NCBI GenBank assembly: GCA_022661535.1
Contig: JAKULF010000003.1
Span: 5,022,001 to 5,086,000, forward strand
DNA from: Eutypa lata
Lineage: Eukaryota > Ascomycota > Sordariomycetes > Xylariales > Diatrypaceae
Length of the DNA: 64,000 nucleotides
Reading direction: 5' to 3'
Both the position numbers and the translations under genes were made by a program. The notes beneath the pieces are model-generated. The model ran no database searches and had not been told where the DNA came from. It saw only the letters and a list, made by a program, of their open reading frames with translations. Positions 49,319 to 60,482 of this stretch are shown piece after piece (the stretch's first letter is position 1; each line of letters starts with the position of its first letter).

Positions 49319-50656
49319 TCAGAGTTCCAAGTGTACCATAGGCAAGCCATCCTCTTCGTCATAATACTCATCACCCTGGTGGTAATGATCTACAACTGTA
49401 TGAAGGGCATCCAAACCGGAGTCCACGCTTGACGTTAGCTTACAATCAAACCCCCGGTCTCCTAGCTTTCCCTCCTCCACTGCATAGCAATCGTATCTGT
49501 GTCCTTTTCCTTCCCACCAGCTTGGCTCATAGAGCGGCCCATCCCACGGACGTGACCAATCGCCAATGTAAAATGAAATGTTCAGTATCGGTGGTAAATC
49601 CTGAAGCGCTCGTTGTTGCAGCACATAAGAGAACAACTCCTTCGCCGCAGCCGTGTCCAACAGTGGCTTGCGATATTCACCGTCTTTCCCCCCACAATCA
49701 TTTTATCCCATTTTCCTGCATTCCGCGTGCAGTCGCTCGTCAACTCCAGCCAGATATCGGCGCTGGCTAGCTTTGGAATCCTTGCGAGCACAACTATGTC
49801 TTCTAGGGGCCAGGAGCCATTGCGGTCAATGACCAGTGACATGTGCTTGAGCTCCGGACATCGCTCAGCAACCATTTGGATCTGCTTTTTGGAGAGAGCA
49901 TCGCTGCCGAATGGTACCTTGGTGTGGAGATCCAGGCGCTCCAGACTCCCACAGTGACGATCGATCACCGCGTCAAGGTCATTGTATTTCTCCCCCCCAA
50001 GCCACGCCAATGACTGTAGTTGGACTAATGCCGGAAGGGAAGTTAGAAGGCGGGGGATCGTAGTATTGCCTGTGTGCCATGATTCTTCGAGAGTCAAGTG
50101 CTTTAGCCCGGTCAAGTGCGAAGTCGCCATGTCCACGAAACAATCCTCAACCCCTTTGCGCAACTCCAACGATTCCAGCGCCGACCAATCCATTGCCTCA
50201 AGCCAGAGCTCCAAATTGGTCAAGCGGCGTTGCTTAGCTGGGGCATTTGACCACAACAGCGAGATATATTCCGCGAATCTAGCAAATATAGTTTGATGAC
50301 GATTCTCATTATCCTCCCACTCGGTGTAGTTAAATCGATATCCCTCTAACGTTAGTGAGGTTAAGGTGGGATATGTCTCCCCACCGGCTGGAATAAATGG
50401 GAAGCTCCAACGGTCGGGCCATCCCAGAACAACCCTGCAAACTGACTCTCAAGTCGAGGCTGCGAATGTCCGGGCAGCTAAGGAGCTGTGAATGGAGTGC
50501 GTGCATTCCTGTTTTTCCATTGTATGAATAGCCGGGGACTTCCACCTTGATGGACGAGGGGCAAGTGGAGGCCAGGCTAGAGACCGCCATCGCCAACATG
50601 GCGCTCATAATCACATGAAGTTCCATTTCGTCTTTAAGGCGACGAACCTACATAAA
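49319..50656 (-). pseudogene. LRR/F-box-like protein, frameshifted and probably 5'-truncated
   Basis: Three overlapping minus-strand frames read as one protein of about 435 residues if two single-base shifts are allowed. The first part (50626 down to about 50425) ends its sense in DLRVSLQGCSG; continuation WPDRWSFPF..LTSLTLEGY is in another frame, with the shift at the GGG run (plus 50423-50425). The second frame runs to KMIVGG and continues as KDGEYRKPLLDTAAAKEL in a third frame, with the shift at a six-G run (plus 49688-49693). The protein has leucine-rich repeat-like strands (LTNLELWLEAM, LKHLTLEE, LQSLAWLGG, LERLDLH), as in fungal F-box/LRR proteins, but no F-box is found upstream, where the DNA becomes very AT-rich. 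Both shifts are in G runs, so base-calling error must be considered against true decay. Confidence 0.72.
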
Positions 50657-51959
50657 TCTAGGTAGGTAGATAGATAATCTCGCAGTTTAGGATTGCATGG
50701 CCTTTAAGTACCCATATAATTACAAGGCCACCTTAGCAACTTGTAGGATTCGTGGCTGCCTGCTTCATATGTAACGCATCATAAGCACTACATTCAGTGG
50801 GCCCTCACACTATACAGGTCCAATATGGCCAGACTTTATACCTGTAGCTAATCACCAGCTTGTTTTTCCCCTTCATTGAAAGACATCCTATATCAAGGCA
50901 CAGCTTTATATAATTATAATAATGATTGTTGTTGGCCATTCAGATACCATACTTGATATCAAATTAGGGACTAGAAGCTGATCTCAAATATGATGCAAGA
51001 TAGATTTGACAATTTCTAAGTTGATTTATTTATTGTTCTGATGATATTAGTCTTCATATTTCTTAACAACTCTTTTAACTTAAGAATAATGCCACAAATT
51101 ACCTAAGTTATTATCAAAATAATTAATACATGTTTGCTTTAAATAAATTTAAATAATCTAAATATGAATAATAATAAATCTTTTAATGAAAGGAAAACTT
51201 TAATTCTATAATATTACAAAAGTACAATAATGATTTGTGTTATTATTCATTATAAAATAATTGTTATAAATTTATTACCCAAGTAAAGTCTTGTATAATA
51301 TTATCTTTTTTAATGTCTTTGTAACAACCTTATGTTATATACATATATGTCCAGTAAATACAATTAATTATCACCCATATTTTGGTGTAAACTGCATTAT
51401 TCAAACTTGTGCAATACCAAGTTTGCTATTAACTCTGTATCTGTCCTCATTTAGTTCATTATCAGTAGATTGCTTGACAGGTATTAAACAATAACACAGG
51501 AAATTGAATGCCCAACTTCCAGTTTGCAAATTTTATATCTACCCTCTAAAGGTCAATTCTATGCACCAATTGTATCTTAATACCCTCAAGATCCTTTAGC
51601 TAGAAGCCCAGAGAAAGATATTCACAAATAGCTGTCCAGAGAGCCAGGGGAAAGAAATATTTCTTGCAAATTCAGGAGCACGTTGTTAGGGTAACAAGGT
51701 ATGTATGTACCTACCTTGCAATCAGCAATGTGGCAGCTGTAACCCTTTGATTGATAATTCATATCTTGATAATCGGAGCCTTCACTCTTCCTACTTTTCT
51801 TAAAGTCGCTGTAATGCACAATAAACACTAATCCTGGAGTCATCGACATTCTAGGGCATCCTAGCACTCATATTACTGTCATTTTAGAGTCTAGAGACAA
51901 CCATTTGGAAGAAAAGAAGAAAGAAGAGAAAAAGGGCAACGCAAGCGCTACAAGGGAAA
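50657..51959. other. Very AT-rich intergenic island
   Basis: No gene. The core at about 51000-51330 is composed almost wholly of A/T with TAAT and TTAT words (I estimate near 80% A+T), much more than the other spacers. It lies between the decayed LRR gene and the nucleotidyltransferase-like gene. Purine-rich GAAGAAA DNA just before 51960 is presumably the leader of the next gene. Confidence 0.6.
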
Positions 51960-53229
51960 ATGGGAGGTTTCGGCTTCCGAAGAAAGGGCAATGACCTCAA
52001 GCTCTTCACACCTCGCATGCCGCCGGACGTGTACCGATTCATCCGTGACAAGGTGCACACAGCTCTGCGACAACGTTTCCTCGTCGTAGCTTCGCCGATC
52101 GAGAATCCAGCGAAGAACGACTACGGCGATGTTGACGTCCTCGTGTGCTGGGACACAACGGGCAGACTGAACGAGTACAACAACGCCCAAGAGCTGCGAA
52201 AGAGCCTCAGCGCCGGAGATCTCGACAGTATCATGCTCCTCACAGAGGCATCGCATATCCTCATCGAGCGAAAGCACAATTCGACTGTACAGCTGGCTAT
52301 CCCGTGGCCAGAAAGCTTCCCGGTGTCGATTGCCAGGGGAGTGCCGCATCCTTTGGCACAGATCGATCTTCACATCTGTCTGTCGCTAGAGGACTTCGAG
52401 TGGCAGCTATTCCAGTTCTCCCACGGTGATATCTTCTGGTTCTTACATACGATGGTAAGACCGTTTGGCTTGACTCTGGGCGTCGACGGCCTGCAACTAC
52501 GGATTGAAGAGATCGAGGACGAGACCAATGATCACGAGATACTACTGAGCAGAGAGCCTAGCAAAGTCCTAGAGTTTCTGGGGCTGCGATCGGAAGGGCA
52601 GGAATGGGACAGACCCTTTGAGAGTTGCGATGCTTTGTTTGAGTACGCTTCTACATGTCGGTTTTTCTGCAATTTCGGCGATGATAATATATCAGACGCA
52701 GACCACAAGCGAATGAAATGTAAGTTATGTGACTGGCCGTGGCTTGGACCTTCAGCAAGGAAATCAATTGCTAACCCCTATCATAGCTCGGAAAGTTTAC
52801 AAGACATGGGTGAAAGAATTCGTTCCGAAGTGTCGACAAGAAGAGAGATTCCACAAACATGTCCCATCTAGGAAGCAAGTACGTAAAGAGGCAATGAACT
52901 TCTTTCTTGGGCCACGGCTTCTAAAATTGAACTCGAACGACAAGGTCTTGACATTAGTACCTTCAGTCCAACAAGGATATCACGCGCGAATTCTCGCTTT
53001 CCGAAAGGACCAGCAAATCGACTTCTACTCGCGAGTGATTCAGCCATATGTATACCAATGTGTACCCAAAGTTTACAGCGTTAACTGGCTCGGAAACACT
53101 GCGAGGGCCTTTGAAAGCATCGTCATGGAGGATGACCACGGCTATGGTATCTGGCCGTTGAAGCCTCTGAAAACAGAAGACGGACTGTATCTCGAGCCAG
53201 ATGTCCGTGAATTCATCCGAGCTTCGTAG
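51960..53229 (+). CDS. Nucleotidyltransferase-like hypothetical protein
   Basis: Protein of 400 residues with two exons, 51960..52719 and 52787..53229 (67-nt intron). No named family is recognised with confidence. Visible points: a basic N-terminus (FGFRRKG), then a strand-turn-acid motif KNDYGDVDVLV at about 52-62, with D57 and D59 placed like the DxD metal pair of nucleotidyltransferase folds. Further on there is a QIDLHICLSLEDFEW segment that could supply a third carboxylate. The C-terminal half includes PLKPLKTEDGLYLEPDVREFI. No signal peptide or membrane helix. The fold assignment rests only on the DxD pattern and the usual spacing, so it is an inference. It lies beside the AT-rich island. 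Confidence 0.75.
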
Positions 53230-54296
53230 GAGAAGGTTGGAAACGTGGCATCGGATCGAAAACAAAAGGAGTGGGAGCTATATCGGGTCCTCAAAGAGCA
53301 GCGTTCAATCTTCTTGAATGGAGATTGACGGAAGCAGCGCCCGCAACATTGGAAGGAGGTTCTACGGGGATTAAATATACGTGTCGCCCGAAGATGTTAC
53401 AAATCTCCTAACCGCGTCATCGACCTGATTTTCTGTAACCAGCTTGGTTGTCAAAATTGAGGCTGTTTGTCATCTTGAAACAGCCGTGGCAAGATATCTA
53501 GTGGAAGACCTGAGGTGCTTTGAGATATAATGCTGTGCACCTGGAAGATTTGGAGCATATTGTGCTGCTGCTAAGAACACTATACTGGAAAAACACATGT
53601 CATGACTAGGATATGTCGACACAGGATGATTAGCTGATGGGTTGGACTACGTGCTCAGAAGCAGTTGTTAGCCATAGCTTTATGTTATTATTGAGAATGA
53701 AAGGGCTAAGTGCGGTAAATTGTTTAAGTGTTCGCTTATTAATATGAGGATATCCGGCTAACACTATCTAAACTGTACGGTACAAGAATTATAACAGTAG
53801 GTCAACGTCGTCAATGTATGAACTCGGTATATGAATACCCCGAGACAATAAGGGTTGTCCCACTCGGATATGAGGGATTACTAAATGTCTTAGCTCGCGG
53901 GGCCCCCCTTTTTCATCGTCATCCCTTCATTGATTAGTTCTGCGGGGGTATCCGGGGTTCGTGCAAGCTAAACCCGCATTTTGAATAGATCCACTATCTC
54001 GAACTCTAAAAGCGCCACGATCAACGTTCGTAACCCCAATGCGTCTTAGATGCTGCAAATGCCGGGGTCGTCTCGGCTTTTTCTTACGGCGAGGAAAATG
54101 GAGGAGATCAAGGATGCTTACTTGCTTGCTTACGCGTAGATGAAATTATATAGGAATAGTCTTGTCTTTGCGATGATAAAAAGGCTTGGCTGTGTAAATA
54201 CCGACTTTTAGAACTTTGGCTCCAAGCATCCATTTGCCTACTTCCAATTAATTTCATGCTTAACAGAGTAATCAAAATCTGAGAGTCTCGTTCGCA
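53230..54296. other. Intergenic region
   Basis: 1.1 kb with no supportable gene. The right end is upstream DNA of the sugar transporter. A C-rich/T-rich stretch near 53900 and several GGGG-containing words were noted only. Confidence 0.5.
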
Positions 54297-56217
54297 ATGT
54301 GGAAGCACGACTTTCAAGGCAACACACTTGTGTTTGCCATCACAGCAGCATCATGCCAGGCTTTCCTGCTACTCGGTTATGACCAGTAAGTTATGATAAC
54401 AGCGTCGCGCGCGTTCTTCATATAATTGGAGCCGGAAGCAAGTCTAGGACTATAACTAACAACACATCGCGTAGGGGTGTCATGGCGGGCATCATCGGCG
54501 CCGACAATAGGTTCGGGCGAGACTTCGGCTCGCCGGATCCGGCGATGCAGGGGAACATCACAGCGCTATACGACATCGGTTGCGTGGTCGGGTCGATCAT
54601 CTGCTACTTCATCGGGGAGCGGTTCGGGCGGCGCACGATGCTGATGCTAGGCGGCGCCATCATGATCTTGGGGACGGCCGTCCTAGCCTCGTCGTACACG
54701 GTGGGGCAGCTCATCGCGGGGCGCATCATCACGGGGATCGGCAACGGGATGAACTCGTCGACGGCGCCGGTCTACCAGGGCGAGTGCTCGCCGGCGCGGA
54801 TCCGGGGCGCCCTGCTGACCCTGCAGGGCACCGTGACCATCCTCGGCGTCGTCATCGCGTACTGGGCCGACTACGGCACCAGCTTCTACGAGTCGTCGTT
54901 CCAGTGGCGCTTCCCGCTCGCGTTCCAGGCCGTCTTCGCCGTGCTGCTCGTGCTGCAGGTCGTGGGCTTGCCCGAGACCCCGCGCTGGCTCGTCGCGCAC
55001 GACCGCCACGAGGAGGCCCGCCGCGTCATCGCTGCCATCAACGGCCTGCCCGTCGATGATGAGGGCGTCGTTGCCAGGACCCTCCTCGACATCCAGTCTG
55101 GGCTCGCGGAGGAGCAGCGCGGGGGTCCCTTCCGCGTCCGCGAGCTTTTTGCCTGGGGCGACGTCCAGAACCTGCGCCGCCTGCTGATCACCATCTCCGT
55201 CCAGCTCGGCCAGCAGTTCAGCGGTTCCAATATGATCGTGAGTACTAGAAACAACTCAATATCTTACCTTTCTCGTTCTTGTTCTGTTATAGAACCCTCT
55301 ACAAGATATGATGAAAGATTGGATACTAACCTGTTTTTACTACAAAGAACTACTACGCGCCTGTTATCTTCCAAGACAGCATGCATATGAGCCGCCAGTT
55401 GTCGCTTATCCTTGGCGGCGCGGCCCAGTGCACCTACCTCGTCGGTTCGGCCATCCCCGTTCTCCTCATGGATCGTTACGGTCGACGATCGCTGTTGATG
55501 ATCTGCTCGGCCGGCCTGTGCCTGTGCTTCGTGATGGTCGCGATCCTGCTGTCGCTGGGGACCCAGGGGGCTGCGTATGGGGCGACCGCTTTCATCTTCA
55601 TCTTCCAGTTGTTCTATGGAGTTGGCTGGCTACCGGTAAGTAGACCCACCCACTCTTCTAGTCTTTTCTCTCCAGAGTCTAGGTAGAGCAAAACTTTCCC
55701 CCAATCCCTTCCCAATCATCTCATTCACACCTGTTGGGAACGCTCTTAACTAGAGCTAACATATCACTTTAGGTTCCATGGTTCTACCCCACGGAGATCA
55801 ATACGACGAGAGTGCGATCGCGGATGCAGGCAATTGCGTCGGGCTGGAACTGGATGGCCGTCTTCGCTGTCGTGAAAATTACCCCGATTGCTTTTGGTGA
55901 GTGAGCCCCTCGCTAACGATATTTAGACGTAAATTGGCGAGGATAGAAACTGACGGCCTCGACTAGCAAACATCGGTTGGCGGACCTTCATAATCTTTGC
56001 GGTCTTGAACGCTGTCTTCATCCCAATGGTGTATTTCTTCTACCCGGAGACGAAGGGGCTCGAACTGGAGGATATACCTCTTCTATTTCACAAAGGCGGC
56101 GTCACGGGTGGTGTTTTCTCTTCTAGAGGCAAGACGATCACGCCTGGTCAGCATATGCGTGAAATTCATCTGGATACGAAGGGTGGCGAGGTGGAAGAAG
56201 TTGAGAAGGTGGTTTAG
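54297..56217 (+). CDS. MFS sugar transporter family protein
   Basis: Plasma-membrane sugar porter of 504 residues with twelve predicted helices. Five exons: 54297..54385, 54475..55237, 55348..55635, 55773..55896 and 55967..56217. Family hallmarks in order: GYDQGVMAGI at the first helix, ERFGRR (loop 2-3), GRIITGIGNGMNSSTAPVYQ, a modified PESPR-region EC(S)PARIRG, PETPRWL before the central loop, GQQFSGSNMI then NYYAPVIF (helix 7), DRYGRR (loop 8-9), WFYPTEI and the terminal PETKGLELEDI. The QQFSG with asparagine, and NYYAP, are the usual hexose-transporter contacts. Fungal relatives carry hexoses, pentoses, quinate or other polyols, so the substrate is open. The start ATG (MWKHDFQGN) is the first in frame. 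Next gene is 260 bp away on the same strand. Confidence 0.92.
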
Positions 56218-56478
56218 CTACTTATTGAGCGAAACCATACCTGTTCTCTTTGCTTTGGATATGTTGTACACTTGGTCGGGTGTTGTAGCCGCAGCCCAGC
56301 TAGATCTATATTATATTTATGGGGCATTAATATTCCTAACCTATAGAAGCCCGCCAATGAACAGGGGCCCTCTGAAGCTGAACTTTCTCATTTCCCGTTA
56401 AATATCAGAGACACCGCTCATGTACACCGAAGTTCGCGTGATACAAATAGCTCTAGTATATACATTCACATCGCTGCG

Positions 56479-58014
56479 ATGGAATCCACGAAAAGGGAAT
56501 TCCATCCCTTCCCTCTACTACCAATTGAGCTACGGTGTGAGATCTACCTCTTAGCTACACCGCCCCGCATCGTGCACCTAAAGGAGGGCTTCGAATTCGG
56601 CGACGACCATGACTCCGAGGAGTACGAAGAGTTCATACGGGAACCAAAACACGACCGGGAGCGCTGGAAGCTTACTTACGTGTACGACAAGTGGGAGGAG
56701 GCGCTCAAAGGCGGTGCTCTACTTCAGGCCCAGTTGCATCCGGATATCACCTACTTCGCTCATAACTGGCGCATCCGTATTGGGGTTCCTGCTCGTCCAT
56801 GCTCGCAGACGCTACTCGAGCACTGGGGGTTCACCTCGCCCCGCGGTGGCCCGCTCCAGCCGTGGCCGCCCTCAGCAGAAACTCCGGAGATCCCTATGCG
56901 CTGGTTGGAAGACCACCCGCTCATTGCGTTCGAACTTCTTCGCAAGAGCTACCTCTATAGCGAAGCTCCGATTCCTCCGCTGCTGCACACCTGCAGCGAG
57001 TCCCGCCAGGTGCTAATGGACTTTGGCTACCAGCTCGCGTTCAGGACCCGCACGTTCGAGCCGCGGACGTGGTTCAATTTCGGCAGGGATCGGTTGTATA
57101 TGTTCTGGCTACCGGACAGAGATGTAACGGACAGAGATGTGCCCTTACTTTCTGGCTGTCTCTGGGATTTTGGGCAATACAGGTCCGAGGATTTACAGCG
57201 GGTCCAGTACCTCGTTTTAAATAACTACCCCGGCAGGAATCGCGAGGGTCTGGAAAACATGCATAACCTCCTGCCACTCGTACCAAACCTTCGGGAGCTA
57301 TCTTTCGAAGAATGGGATCAGGACCTTATAGACGAGTGGTTGAGCCCTGCCGAAAAGGGACTACGCAAAAGCTTCAATAGAGATAAAAACGGTAATGTTA
57401 TAGATCTGTGGAAGTGCATTCCAGCTGAGGATATCGACCCGGTCGGGCAAACGTTTTGGACACGCAACGTCGATGCAACAGGATTCGCACCACCACCACT
57501 ATACTCCTTAGGCGAGTATAGTGCCCTGTTTAATCACAACAGGTACCAACCATTTCAAGCCGCACAAATGTCAACTGAGACCACGTTTGATATAAGTGCC
57601 CGACTGTTCCAAGAGTCGCTATCCTCTCCACAAGCTGCTACGTTGCGCGGTTTCTCTACTGCACACTGGAACGTCCCCAAAATCAGATTCGTACACATAG
57701 GTTCTGAGACCAAGGCAAGGGGGTTTTCCGACGGTCGGCACAGGTTTTGGCAATACTTTGTCGAATATCAGAAGGCATTTACCAGGGACAAGCCCTTTAG
57801 GCCGCTTACAGTCGATGCGCCCAGACCACCACCTCCATTCCGCATGGTATGGTGTAGAGATAATCAAACTTGGCAGCGTGCCATTGAGGCCGTCCAGGAC
57901 TTAGATCCGTCTGGGATCACCAACCATTTTAGCTATTATTATGGTAGCGCGTACCTTCAAGCATGGTACCTGCTTAACGTCAGTGTACCGGAACCAGGGT
58001 TGGAGCTCATTTGA
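56479..58014 (+). CDS. 2EXR-domain (F-box-like) protein
   Basis: Intronless 511-residue protein of a large, fungus-specific family of unknown function. The N-terminus FHPFPLLPIELRCEIYLL then PPRIVHL is the typical 2EXR start (FxxFPxLPxELRxxIW-type helix followed by a strand). The Cys/Glu/Ser motif LLHTCSESRQVL at about 176-187 is the second conserved block. The region that follows (FGRDRLYMFWLPDRD) matches the third. The remainder is charged, with leucine-rich stretches (NLLPLVPNLRELSFEEW). No signal peptide or membrane helix. Such genes are common in accessory parts of sordariomycete genomes. The start at MESTKREFH is the first ATG; upstream sequence is AT-rich. Confidence 0.8.
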   Translation: MESTKREFHPFPLLPIELRCEIYLLATPPRIVHLKEGFEFGDDHDSEEYEEFIREPKHDRERWKLTYVYDKWEEALKGGALLQAQLHPDITYFAHNWRIRIGVPARPCSQTLLEHWGFTSPRGGPLQPWPPSAETPEIPMRWLEDHPLIAFELLRKSYLYSEAPIPPLLHTCSESRQVLMDFGYQLAFRTRTFEPRTWFNFGRDRLYMFWLPDRDVTDRDVPLLSGCLWDFGQYRSEDLQRVQYLVLNNYPGRNREGLENMHNLLPLVPNLRELSFEEWDQDLIDEWLSPAEKGLRKSFNRDKNGNVIDLWKCIPAEDIDPVGQTFWTRNVDATGFAPPPLYSLGEYSALFNHNRYQPFQAAQMSTETTFDISARLFQESLSSPQAATLRGFSTAHWNVPKIRFVHIGSETKARGFSDGRHRFWQYFVEYQKAFTRDKPFRPLTVDAPRPPPPFRMVWCRDNQTWQRAIEAVQDLDPSGITNHFSYYYGSAYLQAWYLLNVSVPEPGLELI

Positions 58015-58660
58015 AGTTGGGATGTGAGCAATAACAAATAGGAGGCGAAGCGGTTCGACGGCTCTTAGTTGGGGGATGACTGCCCTGCTTAAAATACACA
58101 CGAAGTACATAATTCTAGATCCAACTAATTGAGAAGCAATAGACAAGGTAGTCAAACGCAATCCATTACCGATTAACGTGACCATAACCTAAGTATCAAT
58201 ATTGATTCTTCTAACGTAATCAGCATGTGAGACTCCCGTCATATCGGAATCCAAAGCCGCAAGGGATTATCATTGTCGGTTTAAGTGTAACTGGCACCGG
58301 AGATAACTCGGCTGCTCGGATGTCCTACCAAAGTGCCGAGTGCCCGGGTTCTACGTAGACTAACTAGAGCTAAGTGCGGCATCGGATATCCAAGGGAATA
58401 AGGAAGTGGGGCATTTCAATAGCAACATGGGATTTACCCCGATGTTTAAGGTATATCAATACATACTTACCGGAACTCCCATCAAGTCGTATCAGCCATC
58501 TCGTTGCATTATTCTCGTTGCATTAGGGGCAATTGGGAAGACAGATACTCTAACATCACCACCCACTCTTTCAACTAGCATCTTTCTCTCTTTCTCTCTC
58601 TCTCTCTCTCTAAGAAGCAGAAAAGAAAGGCCTTGGTGCTAAGTACCTGGATAACCGAAA
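58015..58660. other. Intergenic region upstream of FAH gene
   Basis: 645 bp without a gene, containing the 3' end of the 2EXR transcript and the promoter of the FAH-family gene. Confidence 0.5.
58581..58610 (+). promoter_or_regulatory. CT-rich tract before FAH-family start
   Basis: A 30-bp pure pyrimidine tract, mostly (CT)n, about 50 bp upstream of the ATG. CT boxes in this position are common around transcription starts of filamentous fungal genes; no direct evidence of function. Confidence 0.45.
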
Positions 58661-59784
58661 ATGCCGGCTTTCTCAGTAAGATCCCGAACTACTACTGCTC
58701 CCTAAGTCCCCCTTTAGACAAGCATCCTAATTAATGTTCATGATGATAGCGACTCGTCCGCTTCCTCGCCAGAAATGGCAAGGTCTACTATGGCGATGCG
58801 ATTCTGCCTCAAGGCGTAACCGACATCGCCAAGGCCAAGCAAGCGCGCATCGTGACCGGGGATATCTTCGGAAAGCATGAGGTTACAGACCAAGTTGCTG
58901 ATGTCCGGTTGCTCCTGGCACCTCTGGCATTGGAAGACGTGAAGACCGTCAGGTGTCTTGGTTTGAACTACGCGCTCCACGCAAAAGAGGTAAGTATCCA
59001 TTCATTGCCCACTCGAGGCCGTGCCACCCCACCCATTGAAACATGCTAACGAGTTGTAGTCAAAAATGGCGATACCCAAGTATCCCGTCCTCTTCGTGAG
59101 TGTCGCAACAACGTAATAAGACATACAAGCACTAACATGCAGAGCAGTATAAGCCAGTTACCTCTCTGTCCGGCCCGACAGATCCTATTCCCGTGCACTC
59201 GATCGCACAAGAGGCGCCGGGGCTAGACTACGAATGCGAGCTCGTCATCGTCATCGGCAAGCAGTGCAGCGATGTGACAGAATCCCAGGCCCTGAACTAC
59301 GTCCTCGGATACGCGATAGGCAACGACGTGTCCCACCGCGACTGGCAGATCCAGCGCGGAGGTGGGCAATGGTCGCTAGGCAAGGGCTTTGACGGCTGGG
59401 CGCCGTTCGGGCCCGGGATCGTATCAGCGGATCTGATCAAAGATCCTCAGACGCTCCAAATCAGCACCAAATTGAACGGCAACACTGTTCAGGTGGGTAG
59501 ATACCGGCATTCACAACTTTGGTTAGTGCTAACGAGAGAAAAAAAAACAGGAGAGCAACACCTCAGATATGATTTTCAATGTGAAGCAAACGATCTCTTT
59601 CTTGAGCCGGGGCACCACGCTACTGCCTGGAGACCTGATATTTACCGGAACGCCTTCCGGTGTCGGTATGGGACGAGACCCGAAGCTATGGCTCAAGGAC
59701 GGAGATGTCGTCGAGGTGGGACTTGAGGGGGTGGGTACTTGCACCAACAAGGTGGAATTCAGCAAGGCGGAGCCTAAGCTGTAG
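58661..59784 (+). CDS. Fumarylacetoacetate hydrolase family protein
   Basis: FAH-fold C-C bond hydrolase of 289 residues, Mg2+ dependent by family. Five exons: 58661..58675 (five codons, MPAFS), 58750..58989, 59060..59095, 59148..59492 and 59551..59784. The spliced N-terminus [20 protein letters not shown] matches the family's opening strand. Core motifs: [14 protein letters not shown], then [13 protein letters not shown] segment [13 protein letters not shown], the metal-binding [12 protein letters not shown] (two Glu), [14 protein letters not shown] (Asp), and [15 protein letters not shown]. Relatives act as fumarylpyruvate hydrolase, acylpyruvase or oxaloacetate decarboxylase. It may act downstream of aromatic ring cleavage, in line with the hydroxylases 10-15 kb to the left; that is inference. 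The tiny first exon is followed by GTAAGA and a good acceptor; without it a stop codon lies directly before RLVRF. Confidence 0.9.
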
Positions 59785-60197
59785 TAGGGAGAACATAGCA
59801 CATGATATCAGTCACGGGAAACTTATTTCCTACGCAATTTACTTATATATATATTCAGGGCACCCCAAGCGCTCACTTTCTTTCTCCTCCGTAGTGCAGT
59901 CGTATTAGTCGAGCGATGTAGTTTGATTAGACTGAGCAGCACATTATAATATGCAGTTGAGCTGGATTACTAAGACATGGCTGACTTTATTGACGCCCTT
60001 AATTCACTAAGCCGCTTAAAGGGAATGTAACCTGTGATGCCGTTAACTACGTAAGAAGAGACATGATGTGAAAATTAAAGAATGGCCAGGGGGCCGAGGA
60101 TTATGGGCTAAGCTCCACCATGGAGAATAGATGGTACTACTATCTGGGCATATAGAATATGTCTCGGATGAGAGACTACTCGGGAGGGCTAATATAA
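59785..60197. other. Convergent 3' spacer
   Basis: 413 bp between the FAH-family stop and the small Cys-rich gene's stop. AT-rich, no gene seen. Confidence 0.5.
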
Positions 60198-60482
60198 TCA
60201 CTCACTACTGCTATCTCGCTTGCTATCTCGCTTGCTATCTCGCTTGCTATCTCGCTTGCTCTCTCGCTTGCTCTTTGCTTCCTGTTCCGCTTTCGAAGTG
60301 CAGGTGTCGCAGAGTATATTATCGAGTTTTTCGCGCGTTTTAAACGGTCCCTCCCGCTTGCCGCAAGCTCCAAACTTCTTGTCGCCCTTCAGGACTTCGA
60401 AGCATTTGTGCCTATCTTTGCTGCGGGAGATAACACTAGGGCAGCCTCCGCATACTCTTGTTCTATTTTCTGAATAGCACAT
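60198..60482 (-). CDS. Small Cys-rich basic protein with SKRD repeats
   Basis: Single-exon frame of 94 residues starting at MCYSENRT. Seven cysteines at 2, 11, 14, 27, 40, 58 and 61 include two CxxC pairs (CGGC and CDTC), a spacing that could bind zinc. Similar tiny proteins starting MCY or MCF are frequent in fungal genomes, but I cannot name a family. The C-terminal quarter is a repeat of SKRD/SKRE units, highly charged, encoded by a 12-bp minisatellite (60208-60270). No signal peptide. Possible splice sites upstream are not needed. It may be a real gene or a chance open frame; the cysteine pattern, ATG and repeat kept in frame favour a gene. Confidence 0.55.
   Translation of the reverse strand: MCYSENRTRVCGGCPSVISRSKDRHKCFEVLKGDKKFGACGKREGPFKTREKLDNILCDTCTSKAEQEAKSKRESKRDSKRDSKRDSKRDSSSE
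60208..60270. repeat. 12-bp in-frame minisatellite
   Basis: Five to six copies of a 12-bp unit (gctatctcgctt on the plus strand, the last copies with ctctctcgctt). On the minus strand the unit encodes SKRD. The 12-bp period is a multiple of three, so copy-number change would keep the frame. Confidence 0.85.

Noticed and set aside
54683..55254. Antisense frames over the sugar transporter
   Set aside because: Charged, Arg/Asp-rich shadows of a GC-rich coding exon.
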